This document shows, one piece after another, positions 26,255 through 36,246 of a stretch of 64,000 nt of DNA (the first letter of the stretch is position 1; every line of letters begins with the position of its first letter). The position numbers were made by a program, and so were the translations under genes. The notes beneath the pieces were generated by a model. The model saw nothing but the letters and a program-made list of their open reading frames with translations. It searched no databases and was not told the DNA's origin. The stretch spans positions 248,001-312,000 of the forward strand of contig NZ_JANUQM010000003.1 in assembly GCF_030386795.1 (NCBI RefSeq), read 5' to 3'. The DNA comes from Streptomyces sp. S.PNR 29. GTDB lineage: Bacteria; Actinomycetota; Actinomycetes; Streptomycetales; Streptomycetaceae.

Positions 26255-27514
26255 ATGGAGAAGCGTGTGATGACGAACAGTAGGCGGCGCAAGGGCCTCG
26301 CGGCCGCGTCCGCGCTGCTCGGCGGTGTGCTGGTGCTCTCGGGCTGTTCCGGCGGTGACGACACCTCCGGCAAGGGCGACGGCAACTCGCAGGCCAACGT
26401 CGACGAGGCGGCGGCCAAGAAGACGTCCGAGGCCCAGATCAAGATCACGCCCAAGGACGGCTCGGACAACGCCTCCATCAACAACTCCGCCGCCGTGACC
26501 GTGACCAAGGGCACCCTGACGGAGGTCACGATGAAGACCTCCGACGGAACCGCGGTGAGCGGCGAGATATCCGCTGACAAGAAGAGCTGGAAGCCCAGCG
26601 TCCAGCTGGAGCGCGCCACCACCTACAAGCTGACCGCGACCGCGAAGGACTCCGAAGGCCGCGAGGCCCACGAGAACGCCTCCTTCACCACGGTCTCCCC
26701 GGCCAACAGCTTCATCGGCACCTTCACCCCGGACGACGGCACCACCGTCGGCGTCGGCATGCCCGTGTCGATCAACTTCGACAAGGCGATCACCAACAAG
26801 GCCGCCGTCCAGAAGGGCATCACGGTCAGCACCACCAGTGGTCAGGAGGTCGCCTGCCACTGGTTCAACGCCAACCGCATGGACTGCCGCCCGGAGGAGT
26901 ACTGGAAGGAGGGCTCGACCGTCACCCTGAAGCTGGCGCTCGACGGGGTCGAGGGCGCCGAGGGCGTCTACGGCGTCCAGCAGAAGACGGTCACCTTCAA
27001 GATCGGCCGCAACCAGGTCACCTACGTCGACGCGAAGACCAAGCAGATGAAGGTCACGCAGGACGGCAAGGTGGTCAAGACCATCCCGATCTCCGCCGGT
27101 TCGCCCGACAACAAGACGTACGAAGGCCAGATGGTGATCTCCGAGAAGTTCAAGGAGACCCGGATGAACGGCGCGACGGTCGGCTTCACCGACGACGACG
27201 GCAAGGGCGAGTACGACATCAAGGACGTGCCGCACGCCATGCGCCTGACCAGCTCCGGCACCTTCATCCACGGCAACTACTGGGGTGCCCCGTCCGTCTT
27301 CGGCAACGTCAACACCAGCCACGGCTGCGTCGGCCTGCAGGACAAGAAGGGCGCCAACGACCCGAACACGCCGGGCGCGTGGTTCTACAACAACTCGCTC
27401 ATCGGTGACGTGGTCGTCGTCCAGAACACCGGCGACAAGACGGTCTCGCCGGACAACGGCCTCAACGGCTGGAACATGAGCTGGGCCGAATGGAAGGCCG
27501 GTTCTCAGGCCTGA
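26255..27514 (+). CDS. L,D-transpeptidase lipoprotein with Ig-like domains
   Basis: 419 residues from ATG 26255 (ATG 26270 is also possible). Lipoprotein signal with lipobox LVLSGC, a linker, then two Ig-like modules of about 100 residues each (26-245) and a C-terminal YkuD catalytic domain. The active site is the HGNYWG...SHGCV motif with His356 and nucleophile Cys358. It should make 3-3 cross-links in peptidoglycan outside the membrane. Layout is that of mycobacterial Ldt enzymes. Family membership is secure. Confidence 0.95.
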   Translation: MEKRVMTNSRRRKGLAAASALLGGVLVLSGCSGGDDTSGKGDGNSQANVDEAAAKKTSEAQIKITPKDGSDNASINNSAAVTVTKGTLTEVTMKTSDGTAVSGEISADKKSWKPSVQLERATTYKLTATAKDSEGREAHENASFTTVSPANSFIGTFTPDDGTTVGVGMPVSINFDKAITNKAAVQKGITVSTTSGQEVACHWFNANRMDCRPEEYWKEGSTVTLKLALDGVEGAEGVYGVQQKTVTFKIGRNQVTYVDAKTKQMKVTQDGKVVKTIPISAGSPDNKTYEGQMVISEKFKETRMNGATVGFTDDDGKGEYDIKDVPHAMRLTSSGTFIHGNYWGAPSVFGNVNTSHGCVGLQDKKGANDPNTPGAWFYNNSLIGDVVVVQNTGDKTVSPDNGLNGWNMSWAEWKAGSQA

Positions 27515-27538
27515 CGCCGAGCCGGCACTTGAGAAAAG

Positions 27539-27573
27539 GCGCCCGCTGTCCGTAAGGATGGCGGGCGCTTTTT
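27539..27573 (+). terminator. Rho-independent terminator after the L,D-transpeptidase gene
   Basis: GCGCCCGC (27539-27546) pairs with GCGGGCGC (27561-27568), inner TCC/GGA pairs extend it, and TTTTT follows at 27569-27573. Twenty-five bases past the stop. Confidence 0.85.
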
Positions 27574-27639
27574 CGCGTTCTCATCCTTCTTTTATTTCGG
27601 CCTTATTCCTTCATCACGGTCCGTCCCTAGCTTGCGGCC

Positions 27640-29097
27640 ATGTTCTTCACCTACCTGAGGCGCGAGCTGCGCCGCCGCAGAAAGGCGGCCCTCGTCGTCG
27701 CCTCCGGCCTCGCGCTGGGCATCGCGCTGGTCATCGTGGTCAACTCCGTGTCCTCCGGCATGGGGAAGGCACAGGACAAGGTCCTCCAGTCGCTGTACGG
27801 GCTGGGCACCGACATGACGGTCACCAAGGCCGCCGCGCCGACGTCGAACAGTTCCGAGCGGCCGCGCTTCCGCTTCGACGCGCAGGACAACGACTCCGAC
27901 GAGGAGCAGAGCAGCGACCGCGTCATGGTGCAGGGCTTCCAGACGCTGTCGAGCTCGACGGTGGGCAAGGTCGCGGCCCAGAGCGGCGTCTCGGACGCGG
28001 TGGGCGGACTGAGCCTGCAAGTCATCAAGGTGGACGGTCAGTTCACCCGCGGTCAGTTCCAGCAGAACGGCAACGGCGGGAGCCAGGGCGGGCCGGGTGC
28101 CCAGCCCTCACCGCAGGGCCGCGTCGAGGGCGGCGGCGCCGACTTCGCCGTCAACAACTACTCGGTCTACGGCACCGACGTCACCAAGCCCGCCCTCGGC
28201 CCGCTGACCTCCTCGAAGATCACCAGCGGCCGTACCTTCAAGCCGACGGAGACGAACGCCGAGGTCGCCGTCGCCGACTCCGCGTACGCCAAGGAGAAGA
28301 AGCTCAAGACCGGCTCCACCGTCACCGTCAAGGGCACCAAGTTCACGGTGATCGGCATCGCCACCGCCGACAGCGGGGACGCGGCCGCCAACCTCTACGT
28401 CCCGCTGAAGCAGGCACAGACGCTCGCCGACGCCAAGAACAAGGTCACCACGATCTACGTCAAGGCGACCGACTCCCAGAAGATCGACAGCGTCAAGTCC
28501 GCGATCCAGAAGAACCTGCCGGGGACGACGGTGACCACCTCCGCCGACCTCGCGGACACCGTCTCCGGCTCCCTGTCCACCGCCTCCTCGCTCGCCACCA
28601 GCGTCGGCAAGTGGCTGTCGATCGTGGTGCTCGTGGCCGCGTTCCTGGTCGCCGGACTGCTCACCTCCTCGGCCGTCTCCCGCCGGGTGCGCGAGTTCGG
28701 CACGCTCAAGGCGCTGGGCTGGCCCTCGGGCCGGGTGACCCGGCAGGTGGTCGGCGAGGCCGTGGTCAACGGCCTGGTCGGCGGCGCCCTCGGCATCGCG
28801 CTCGGCCTGGCGGGGGCCTACGCCGTCACGGCGGTCAGCCCGACCCTGCAGGCGCAGCTCGGTGGCGGGGGCGGTGGTGCGAGCGGCCCCGGCGGCGGCT
28901 TCGCGGGCGGTGGCTTCGGCGGCCCCGGCCGGCAGGCGGCGAAGACCCTCGACGTGGCACTCACCGCGCCGGTCGGCCTCACCACCATCGCCCTCGCAGT
29001 CGCCCTCGCCGTGGCCGGTGGACTGATCGCCGGCGCGTTCGGCGGCTGGCGGGCGTCACGACTGCGGCCGGCCGACGCCCTGCGCCGCGTCGAGTAG
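27640..29097 (+). CDS. ABC transporter permease, MacB type
   Basis: 485 residues. Transmembrane helix at 15-37 (ALVVASGLALGIALVIVVNSV), a large extracytoplasmic MacB_PCD domain (about 40-320), then three helices near 325-345, 375-400 and 445-465 in the FtsX fold. The middle stretch has SRRVREFGTLKALGWPSG, the FtsX-family cytoplasmic loop. A Gly-rich run near residue 410 is unusual but in frame. Paired with the ATPase 42 bases downstream. Family members export peptides or mechanically drive envelope enzymes; the substrate is unknown. Confidence 0.9.
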   Translation: MFFTYLRRELRRRRKAALVVASGLALGIALVIVVNSVSSGMGKAQDKVLQSLYGLGTDMTVTKAAAPTSNSSERPRFRFDAQDNDSDEEQSSDRVMVQGFQTLSSSTVGKVAAQSGVSDAVGGLSLQVIKVDGQFTRGQFQQNGNGGSQGGPGAQPSPQGRVEGGGADFAVNNYSVYGTDVTKPALGPLTSSKITSGRTFKPTETNAEVAVADSAYAKEKKLKTGSTVTVKGTKFTVIGIATADSGDAAANLYVPLKQAQTLADAKNKVTTIYVKATDSQKIDSVKSAIQKNLPGTTVTTSADLADTVSGSLSTASSLATSVGKWLSIVVLVAAFLVAGLLTSSAVSRRVREFGTLKALGWPSGRVTRQVVGEAVVNGLVGGALGIALGLAGAYAVTAVSPTLQAQLGGGGGGASGPGGGFAGGGFGGPGRQAAKTLDVALTAPVGLTTIALAVALAVAGGLIAGAFGGWRASRLRPADALRRVE

Positions 29098-29138
29098 CGC
29101 CGCCGCCCATCCCCCTTTCGTCTCCCAGGAGCTGGCCC

Positions 29139-29834
29139 ATGTACGAACTCAGAAGCGTCACCAAGCGCTACACCCGCGGCAAGGAGACCGTCGACGCTCT
29201 CGACGGCGTCGACCTGACCATCCCGGACGGCGACCGGCTCGTCATCCAGGGCCCCACCGGCGGCGGCAAGTCCACGCTGCTGCAGATGCTCGGCGGGCTC
29301 GACCGGCCGACCGCCGGTGAGGTCGTCCTCGACGGCACCGACCTGGCCGAGCTGTCCGAGGCGCGGCTCACCAAGGTGCGCAGCGAGAACATCGGCTTCG
29401 TCTTCCAGTCCTTCAACCTGATCCCGACGCTCACCGCGCAGGAGAACGTCGAGACCGCCCTGGTGCCGCTCGGCGTGAAGGGCAGGGAGCGGCGCGAGCG
29501 GGCCGCCGAGGCACTGACGTCGGTCGGGCTCGGCGAGCGGCTCGGGCATCTGCCGGGCGAGATGTCGGGCGGCCAGCAGCAGCGCGTCGCCATCGCCCGC
29601 GCGCTGGTGAAGCAGCCGAAGGTGCTGCTCGCCGACGAACCCACCGGAAACCTGGACGAGTCGATGCGCGACGAGATCATGGACGTGCTCGAACGGATGT
29701 GGAAAGAGCTGGGGTTGACCTTCGTCATGGTCACCCACGACTCGGCGCTCGCTAAGAAGGCCCCGCGGGTGGCGACGATCCGTCAGGGCAGGATCGCCGT
29801 CCAGGAGAACACGACCGTCCACGGCGCGCCCTGA
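29139..29834 (+). CDS. ABC transporter ATP-binding protein, MacB/LolD type
   Basis: 231 residues with Walker A GPTGGGKSTLL, Q-loop FVFQSFNLIPTLTAQENV, signature LPGEMSGGQQQRVAIARAL, Walker B VLLADEPTGNLD and switch His in VMVTHD. The NLDxx and FQSFNLIP features are typical of MacB/LolD ATPases. It powers the permease encoded just upstream. The start at ATG 29139 leaves an intergenic gap of 41 bases with AGGAG about 11 bases before the codon. Confidence 0.94.
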   Translation: MYELRSVTKRYTRGKETVDALDGVDLTIPDGDRLVIQGPTGGGKSTLLQMLGGLDRPTAGEVVLDGTDLAELSEARLTKVRSENIGFVFQSFNLIPTLTAQENVETALVPLGVKGRERRERAAEALTSVGLGERLGHLPGEMSGGQQQRVAIARALVKQPKVLLADEPTGNLDESMRDEIMDVLERMWKELGLTFVMVTHDSALAKKAPRVATIRQGRIAVQENTTVHGAP

Positions 29835-29934
29835 CCCGGCGAACTCGTAACGGAGTTCGCGCGGCAATGTAACAGTCGGCCGACAGTAGGACGACAGATT
29901 TCTTACCTTCCTCTCATCTGTTGAGGTCGCTGAT

Positions 29935-29967
29935 CACCCCCCGGCATACTGCCTATTCCGGGGGGTG
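29935..29967. promoter_or_regulatory. Inverted repeat upstream of the secreted subtilase gene
   Basis: CACCCCCCGG (29935-29944) pairs with 29958-29967 around a 13-base AT-richer loop, about 70 bases before the TTG start. A second dyad, TCACCC/GGGTGA, follows at 29983-30000. It could end the ABC operon, form a leader structure or be an operator; no poly-T tail follows. Confidence 0.35.
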
Positions 29968-30037
29968 CACGGTTGTGCGAGATCACCCCCGGCCGGGTGA
30001 ACGGGGAATTTGCCCGGATCTTCCGCTAGGGGGAATT

Positions 30038-33000
30038 TTGCGCAGACAAGTGAAAAGGGCGTGCGCGGCCACGGTCGCCGCGGCTGCGGCCGTGGCTCTC
30101 GCGGCGGGAATGACCAGCCCGGCGGCGGCCAAGGGGGAGCAGGCCGCCGACTCCGCGAAGGCCTCGCTCGCGTCCAAGCAGCGTGTCACGCTGATCACGG
30201 GTGACCGTGTCGTTCTCGACGCCAAGGGCCGTGTCGTCGGCCTGGAGCCGGCGAAGGGACGCGAGCACGTACCCGTCCAGGTCCGCAAGGCCGACGGCCA
30301 CACGCTGGTGATCCCGGCCGACGCCGCCCGCCTGGTCGCCACCGGCAAGCTCGACCAGCGGCTGTTCGATGTCACCGAGCTCAACAAGACCGCGACCCGC
30401 AAGGCCCAGAAGAAGGGCCTGAAGGTCATCGTCGGCTACAAGGGTGCCGCCAAGGCCACCAAGGCCGACGTCCGCGACGCGGGCACGCTCCAGGAGACCC
30501 TGAAGACCCTCAACGCCGACGCCGTGCAGACCCCGCACGAGGACGCGCCCGAGCTGTGGGACGCGGTCACCAACGGCGACAAGACGGCCGCCGGCATCGC
30601 GCACGTGTGGCTCGACGGCGTCCGCAAGGCCAGCCTCGACAAGTCCGTCCCGCAGATCGGCGCCCCCAAGGCGTGGTCGGCCGGCTTCGACGGCAAGGGC
30701 GTGAAGATCGCCGTCCTGGACACGGGCGTCGACGGTACCCACCCGGACCTGAAGGGCCAGGTGGTCGCCGCCAAGAACTTCTCCACCTCCCCCGACGCCA
30801 CCGACAAGGTCGGCCACGGCACGCACGTCGCGTCCATCGCGGCGGGTACGGGTGCGAAGTCGGGCGGTAAGTACAAGGGTGTCGCGCCCGGCGCGAAGGT
30901 GCTCAGCGGCAAGGTGCTGAGCGACGACGGCTTCGGCAGCGACTCCGAGATCATCGCCGGCATGGAGTGGGCGGCCGAGCAGGGCGCCGACGTCATCAAC
31001 ATGAGCCTGGGCGGCGGGGACACCCCCGAGGTCGACCCGATGGAAGCCACGGTGAACCGGCTCTCCGCGGAGAAGGGCGTCCTGTTCGCCATCGCCGCCG
31101 GCAACGAGGGCGAGCTCGGCGACGAGACCGTCGGCTCCCCGGGCAGCGCGGCTGCCGCCCTCACCGTCGGCGCGGTCGACGACAAGGACAAGCTGGCCGA
31201 CTTCTCCAGCCGTGGCCCCGGTCTCGACGGCGCCCTCAAGCCGGACGTGACCGCGCCGGGCGTGGACATCACGGCCGCCTCGGCGAAGGGCAACGCCATC
31301 GCCCAGGAGGTCGGCGAGAAGCCCGCCGGCTACATGACCATCTCGGGTACGTCGATGGCGACCCCGCATGTCGCGGGCGCTGCGGCGATCCTGAAGCAGC
31401 AGCACCCGGAGTGGAAGTACACCGAGCTGAAGGGCGCCCTCACCGGCTCCACCAAGGGCGGCAAGTACAACCCGTTCCAGCAGGGCTCGGGCCGCATCCA
31501 GGTCGACAAGGCCATCAAGCAGACCGTGATCGCCGACCCGGTGTCGGTGAGCTTCGGTGTCCAGCAGTGGCCGCACACCGACGACAAGCCGGTCACCAAG
31601 CAGCTGACGTACCGCAACCTCGGTACGAAGGACGTCACGCTCACGCTGTCCTCGACCGCCACCAACCCCAAGGGCCAGGCGGCTCCGGCGGGCTTCTTCA
31701 AGCTCGGCGCGACCAAGGTCACGGTCCCGGCGGGCGGCAAGGCCTCCGTCGACGTCACCGTCAACACCAAGCTGGGCGGCACGGTCGACGGCGCCTACTC
31801 GGCGTACGTCACCGCGACCGGCGACGGGCAGACCGTCCGCACGGCCGCCGCGGTGCAGCGCGAGGTCGAGTCGTACGACCTCACGCTGAAGTTCATCGAC
31901 CGCGACGGCAAGCCGGCGAGCAACTACAGCGCGCTCCTGGCCGCCGTCTCCGGTCTGGGCGCGGACCGGTTCTACTCCCCGTACGACGCCGACGGCACCG
32001 TCACCGTCCGTGTGCCCAAGGGCGGTTACGTCCTCGACTCCTCGGTCTACGTCGGCAACGACCCCGAGGTGTGGAAGGGCGCCGACTGGATCGCCCAGCC
32101 CAAGCTGAACGTCACCAAGAACACCACGGTCACGGTGGACGCGCGCAAGGCGAAGCCGGTGGACATCACCGTGCCGGACGCGGCCGCCAAGCCGGAGTTC
32201 GCGGCGCCGATGTACGACGTGACGACGGCCGACTCCGGCTTCGGCTTCGGCTATCTGCTGGAGAGCTACGACAACTTCCGCACCGCGCACCTCGGCCCGC
32301 AGATCACCGACGGTTCGCTCACCCAGCAGTGGGACACCCACTGGACCAAGGGTGACGACGAGCAGTACAGCACCACGGTCGGCGGCGAGGTCAAGCAGCT
32401 CGCCACGGGTTACACCAAGCACTACAAGGCGAACGAACTGGCCACGCTGAAGGTCGGCATGGGCGCGGCGGCGAGCGGCAAGAAGGGCTCGATCGGCGCG
32501 ATCGGCTGGCTGCCCGGCAGCAGCGGCGGCTCCTCCATCGGCGTGCAGCAGCCCCTGCCCGGCACCCGGACGCTGCACCTGTCCACCGCGAACGGCGTGA
32601 AGTGGGAGGTCAGCTTCGAGCAGTACGCCGGTGTCGACGCGGACGGCTTCCCGGTCATCGACGCGGGCTACGCCCTCGGCGAGAAGACGTACAAGGCCGG
32701 CAAGACGTACAAGGAGACCTTCAACACGGCGGTCTTCGGCCCGGCCCTCGACGCCAATTACGGCCTCTACCGTGACGGCAACAGCATCTTCGGCATCGTC
32801 CCGCTGTTCGCCGACGGCAAGCGCCACCCGGGTTCCTCGGACTTCACGTCCGTCAACACGACCCTGTACCGCAACGGCACCAAGGTCGGCTCCAACAAGG
32901 ACCCGCTGTTCGGTGAGGGCGAGTTCAAGGTCCCGGCCGGTGACGCCGAGTACAAGCTGACGACGTCGGTCAAGCGCAGTGTCAAGGTCGCGGCGGCCTC

Positions 33001-33361
33001 CACCCGCGTCGACGCGAGCTGGACGTTCCGCTCCAAGAAGACCTCCGACATGAAGCAGCTGCCCGCTTCCACGGTCCGCTTCAACGCGACCACGGGTCTG
33101 GACAGCAAGGTCGAGGCCGGCAAGAAGGTCAGCATCCCGGTCACCGTCGAGGGCGCGGCCAAGGGCAGCAACCTGAAGTCGCTGTCGGTGTACGTGTCGT
33201 ACGACTACGGCCAGACCTGGAAGAAGGTCGACGTCAAGAACGGCAAGATCACCGTCAAGAACCCGGCCAAGGGGAAGGCCATCTCCTTCCACGCCAAGAT
33301 CGCCGACAAGAAGGGCAACAAGTCGACGATCTCGATCTACAACGCGTACTACGGCAAGTAA
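30038..33361 (+). CDS. Secreted S8 family serine peptidase (subtilase)
   Basis: 1107 residues from TTG 30038, chosen because GGGGGA sits six bases upstream; GTG 30050 is possible. Signal peptide with RRQVKRACAATVAAAAAVALAAGM and cleavage near AAAKG. An inhibitor-like propeptide runs to about 210. The subtilisin triad is complete: Asp228 (VLDTGVDGTHPD), His260 (GHGTHVAS) and Ser439 (GTSMATPHVAG). The C-terminal ~620 residues are beta-rich, with a fibronectin-like module and repeats of unknown role. Common extracellular protease of Streptomyces, probably nutritional or developmental. Confidence 0.95.
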   Translation: MRRQVKRACAATVAAAAAVALAAGMTSPAAAKGEQAADSAKASLASKQRVTLITGDRVVLDAKGRVVGLEPAKGREHVPVQVRKADGHTLVIPADAARLVATGKLDQRLFDVTELNKTATRKAQKKGLKVIVGYKGAAKATKADVRDAGTLQETLKTLNADAVQTPHEDAPELWDAVTNGDKTAAGIAHVWLDGVRKASLDKSVPQIGAPKAWSAGFDGKGVKIAVLDTGVDGTHPDLKGQVVAAKNFSTSPDATDKVGHGTHVASIAAGTGAKSGGKYKGVAPGAKVLSGKVLSDDGFGSDSEIIAGMEWAAEQGADVINMSLGGGDTPEVDPMEATVNRLSAEKGVLFAIAAGNEGELGDETVGSPGSAAAALTVGAVDDKDKLADFSSRGPGLDGALKPDVTAPGVDITAASAKGNAIAQEVGEKPAGYMTISGTSMATPHVAGAAAILKQQHPEWKYTELKGALTGSTKGGKYNPFQQGSGRIQVDKAIKQTVIADPVSVSFGVQQWPHTDDKPVTKQLTYRNLGTKDVTLTLSSTATNPKGQAAPAGFFKLGATKVTVPAGGKASVDVTVNTKLGGTVDGAYSAYVTATGDGQTVRTAAAVQREVESYDLTLKFIDRDGKPASNYSALLAAVSGLGADRFYSPYDADGTVTVRVPKGGYVLDSSVYVGNDPEVWKGADWIAQPKLNVTKNTTVTVDARKAKPVDITVPDAAAKPEFAAPMYDVTTADSGFGFGYLLESYDNFRTAHLGPQITDGSLTQQWDTHWTKGDDEQYSTTVGGEVKQLATGYTKHYKANELATLKVGMGAAASGKKGSIGAIGWLPGSSGGSSIGVQQPLPGTRTLHLSTANGVKWEVSFEQYAGVDADGFPVIDAGYALGEKTYKAGKTYKETFNTAVFGPALDANYGLYRDGNSIFGIVPLFADGKRHPGSSDFTSVNTTLYRNGTKVGSNKDPLFGEGEFKVPAGDAEYKLTTSVKRSVKVAAASTRVDASWTFRSKKTSDMKQLPASTVRFNATTGLDSKVEAGKKVSIPVTVEGAAKGSNLKSLSVYVSYDYGQTWKKVDVKNGKITVKNPAKGKAISFHAKIADKKGNKSTISIYNAYYGK

Positions 33362-33382
33362 GCCGCCGAGCAAGTAGGTAAA

Positions 33383-33417
33383 GCGACCCGCCAGAAGCAC
33401 CTCTTCTGGCGGGTCGC
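33383..33417 (+). terminator. Terminator after the subtilase gene
   Basis: A perfect 15-bp stem (33383-33397 with 33403-33417) and a five-base loop, 21 bases past the stop. Confidence 0.85.
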
Positions 33418-33554
33418 GTGTGTGTCGACGCGTCGGCAGCGCACGGTTGCCGGGGACGGTGACCCCGATGCGGTGCCCCTGCCGGCCGCCGCTGATCTTC
33501 AGCGTTAACAGCCGACTTCCCTTAGAGAAAAGCCTTGTTGTGAAGGACGAAGCG

Positions 33555-34082
33555 ATGCGTCTTGCCGATGGTCCCCGGGTGGAGTGCGAGATCGAGGTTG
33601 CCGCTGAGCCGGAGCGGGTGTGGAGACTGGTCTCCGACATCTCCACCTCGGCCCGGTACAGCCCGGAACTGCAGGAGGTGCAGTGGCTCGACGGAGCCGA
33701 GGGGCCGGCCGTCGGCGCCTGCTTCGTCGGCCGCAACAGCAATGACCGGCTGGGGGAATGGCGATCCGTCAGCCGCATAGTCGAGATGGTGGAGCCGCGC
33801 ACCTTCCGGTGGGAGGTCGTCCAGGAGCGCGACCGGTCGGACGGCGAGGCGCTGGCCATCTGGACGTACACGCTGGAACCGGTCGCGGACGGGTCCGCCA
33901 CCCGCCTGCGGCACGGCATGCGGATCGGCACCGCCCGCGGCCCGCTGCAAGAGTTCGTCGCGCAGAATCCGGAGCGGGAGGAGGAGATCATCGACGGCCG
34001 ACTGGCGCAGCTGCGCGGCGGCATCGAGGCGACACTGGCAGGGGTGAAGGCGGAGGCGGAGGCCCAGGTGGCCCCGGCCTGA
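33555..34082 (+). CDS. SRPBCC-family (polyketide cyclase/START-like) protein
   Basis: 175 residues from ATG 33555, with GAAGGA seven bases upstream. The sequence follows the helix-grip fold: [22 protein letters not shown] opening, a W-rich strand ([10 protein letters not shown]), and a long C-terminal helix. Proteins of this type bind lipophilic ligands or act as cyclases; nothing here fixes the ligand. Convergent with the XRE regulator gene. A longer open frame to 33420 starts inside the terminator and is not credible. Confidence 0.8.
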   Translation: MRLADGPRVECEIEVAAEPERVWRLVSDISTSARYSPELQEVQWLDGAEGPAVGACFVGRNSNDRLGEWRSVSRIVEMVEPRTFRWEVVQERDRSDGEALAIWTYTLEPVADGSATRLRHGMRIGTARGPLQEFVAQNPEREEEIIDGRLAQLRGGIEATLAGVKAEAEAQVAPA

Positions 34083-34098
34083 GCGTGTGCGGCCGGGG

Positions 34099-35016
34099 TC
34101 AGACCGACGGCGACGCCCCGGCCGCTCCCGCCCGTGCCGCGTCCGTCCCCCAGCTGGCCAGCAGCCGCAACGCGTCCGCCGACGCCGACCCCGGCTCCGC
34201 GTGGAACGTGATCAGGCACTGCTCCTCGTCGTCCACCAGCCGGAACGTCTCGAAGGACAGCGTCAGCTCGCCCACCAGGGGATGCCGCAGGCGCTTGACG
34301 CCGTAGCTCTTCTCCTTGACGTCGTGCGTGGCCCAGAGCCGCCGGAACTCCTCACTCTTCACCGACAGCTCGCCCACCAGCGCGGACAGCTGCGGGTCGT
34401 CCGGATGGCAGCCGGCGTCCATGCGGAGGTAGCTGACCATGTCGGAGGCCTTCTGGTCCCATTCCACGAACAGGTCGCGGTACTCCGGCTTCAGGAACAC
34501 CAGCCGGGCCCAGTTCCGCTCCTGAGCCGGCAGTTCCGCCCAGTCGCCGAAGACGGCCGCTGCCATGCGGTTCCAGGCGAGGATGTCCGAGCGCCGGCCC
34601 ACGACGTACGCGGGGATGCCGTCCAGGGTGTCCAGCAGCTGCAGCAGGGCGCCGCGCACCTGCTGCGCCCGTGCCGCCCGCTTCCTCTTGTGCTGCTTCG
34701 GCTTCGCGAGGTGCGTCAGGTGCGCGTGCTCGGCGTCGGTCAGCCGCAGGGCTCGGGCGATCGAGTCGAGGACCTCCGCGGAGACGTTCCGGCCGTTGCC
34801 CTGCTCCAGCCGCGTGTAGTACGCCACGGACACCCCGGCCAGCTGCGCCAGCTCCTCCCGGCGCAGTCCCGGCACCCTGCGGTGCCGCCCGAAGACCGGC
34901 AGCCCCACGTCCTCCGGCTTCAGCCGGGCACGCCGGGTGCGCAGGAATTCACTGAGCTCGGCACGCCGGTCCAGGCCCCCGCCGGCCTCCTGTGCGGAAT
35001 CGGGCTGTACGTCCAT
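34099..35016 (-). CDS. XRE-family regulator with MmyB-like ligand domain
   Basis: 305 residues. N-terminal Cro/C1-type helix-turn-helix ([12 protein letters not shown]...[26 protein letters not shown]), then the MmyB-like PAS fold (about 110-290) with the family motif [16 protein letters not shown] and [17 protein letters not shown]. Members are widespread in Streptomyces and usually repress an adjacent divergent gene. The divergent neighbour is the alcohol dehydrogenase, 189 bases away, the likely target. The fatty-acid-like ligand of MmyB suggests a small hydrophobic effector, which is inference. Confidence 0.92.
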   Translation of the reverse strand: MDVQPDSAQEAGGGLDRRAELSEFLRTRRARLKPEDVGLPVFGRHRRVPGLRREELAQLAGVSVAYYTRLEQGNGRNVSAEVLDSIARALRLTDAEHAHLTHLAKPKQHKRKRAARAQQVRGALLQLLDTLDGIPAYVVGRRSDILAWNRMAAAVFGDWAELPAQERNWARLVFLKPEYRDLFVEWDQKASDMVSYLRMDAGCHPDDPQLSALVGELSVKSEEFRRLWATHDVKEKSYGVKRLRHPLVGELTLSFETFRLVDDEEQCLITFHAEPGSASADALRLLASWGTDAARAGAAGASPSV

Positions 35017-35205
35017 GCATCCCAGTATTCATGGTCGTACGCACACGAGCCTGACCCCGCCAGTGGTAGGACCGGCGAACGTACGCAAAACCGTGGTCTG
35101 GGTGAACGCTCGCCCGACCGGCACGCTGGACGTCGTGCCCGGTCGGAAAGATCAGCTGGACCAGAAGGCAGCCGGGCACGGAAACCGCTAGGAGAGAACC
35201 CCGGC

Positions 35206-36246
35206 ATGACCACTGTCGCCGCGTACGCCGCACCCGCCGCCAAGGCTCCGCTGGAGCGGACCACCATCGAGCGCCGCGAGGTCGGCGAGTTCGACGTCCT
35301 GATCGACATCAAGTTCGCCGGCATCTGTCACTCCGACATCCACCAGGCCCGCGAGGGCTGGGGCGAGGCGATCTTCCCGATGGTCCCCGGCCACGAGATC
35401 GCCGGTGTCGTCTCCGAGGTCGGCTCCGGTGTGACGAAGTTCAAGGCCGGCGACCGCGTGGGCGTCGGCTGCATGGTCGACTCCTGCCGCGAGTGCGAGA
35501 ACTGCAAGGCCGGTCGGGAGCAGTACTGCGTCAAGGGCAACGTCCCGACGTACAACGGCATCGGCAAGGACGGCGAGCCCACCTACGGCGGCTACTCGCA
35601 GAAGGTCGTCGTCGACGAGAACTACGTCGTCCGCATCCCCGACGGCCTGTCCCTCGACGTCGCCGCGCCGCTGCTGTGCGCCGGCATCACCCTGTACTCC
35701 CCGCTGAAGCGCTGGAACGCCGGCCCCGGCAAGAAGGTCGCGATCGTCGGCCTGGGCGGCCTCGGCCACATGGGCGTGAAGATCGCGCACGCGCTCGGCG
35801 CCGAGGTGACCGTGCTGTCGCAGTCCCTGCGCAAGAAGGACGACGGCCTGAAGCTGGGCGCCGACCACTACTACGCCACCAGCGACCCGAAGACCTTCGA
35901 GGAGCTGGCCGGCACGTTCGACCTGATCGTGTCCACGGTGTCGGCCCCGCTGGACTTCAACGCCTACCTGACGCTGCTGAAGACGGAGGGAGCACTGGTG
36001 AACGTGGGCGCTCCCGAGGAGCCGGTCTCCCTCAACCTCTTCTCGGTCATCGGCGGCGGCAAGACCCTCGCCGGTTCCATGATCGGCGGCATCGCGGAGA
36101 CCCAGGAGATGCTGGACTTCTGTGCCGAGCACGGCCTCGGTGCGGAGATCGAGCTGATCCGCGCCGACGAGATCAACGAGGCGTACGAGCGGGTGCTGGG
36201 CAGTGATGTGCGGTACCGGTTCGTGATCGACACGGCGACGATCTGA
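35206..36246 (+). CDS. NAD(P)-dependent zinc alcohol dehydrogenase (YahK/cinnamyl type)
   Basis: 346 residues, ATG 35206, ribosome site AGGAGAG at 35190-35196 (spacing about nine). Medium-chain dehydrogenase features: catalytic zinc ligands in GICHSDIH and PGHEIAG, structural zinc Cys cluster [15 protein letters not shown], and dinucleotide site [13 protein letters not shown]. The subclass reduces aldehydes with NADPH. Likely controlled by the divergent XRE regulator. The stop codon falls in the first unit of a TGATCGC tandem repeat. Confidence 0.94.
   Translation: MTTVAAYAAPAAKAPLERTTIERREVGEFDVLIDIKFAGICHSDIHQAREGWGEAIFPMVPGHEIAGVVSEVGSGVTKFKAGDRVGVGCMVDSCRECENCKAGREQYCVKGNVPTYNGIGKDGEPTYGGYSQKVVVDENYVVRIPDGLSLDVAAPLLCAGITLYSPLKRWNAGPGKKVAIVGLGGLGHMGVKIAHALGAEVTVLSQSLRKKDDGLKLGADHYYATSDPKTFEELAGTFDLIVSTVSAPLDFNAYLTLLKTEGALVNVGAPEEPVSLNLFSVIGGGKTLAGSMIGGIAETQEMLDFCAEHGLGAEIELIRADEINEAYERVLGSDVRYRFVIDTATI

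Noticed and set aside
33420..33554. Longer start for the SRPBCC gene
   Set aside because: The frame begins right after the subtilase terminator and lacks a ribosome site; ATG 33555 has one.
30026..34219. Minus-strand open frame of about 1400 codons
   Set aside because: Runs antisense through the whole subtilase gene, whose catalytic motifs are clear on the plus strand.
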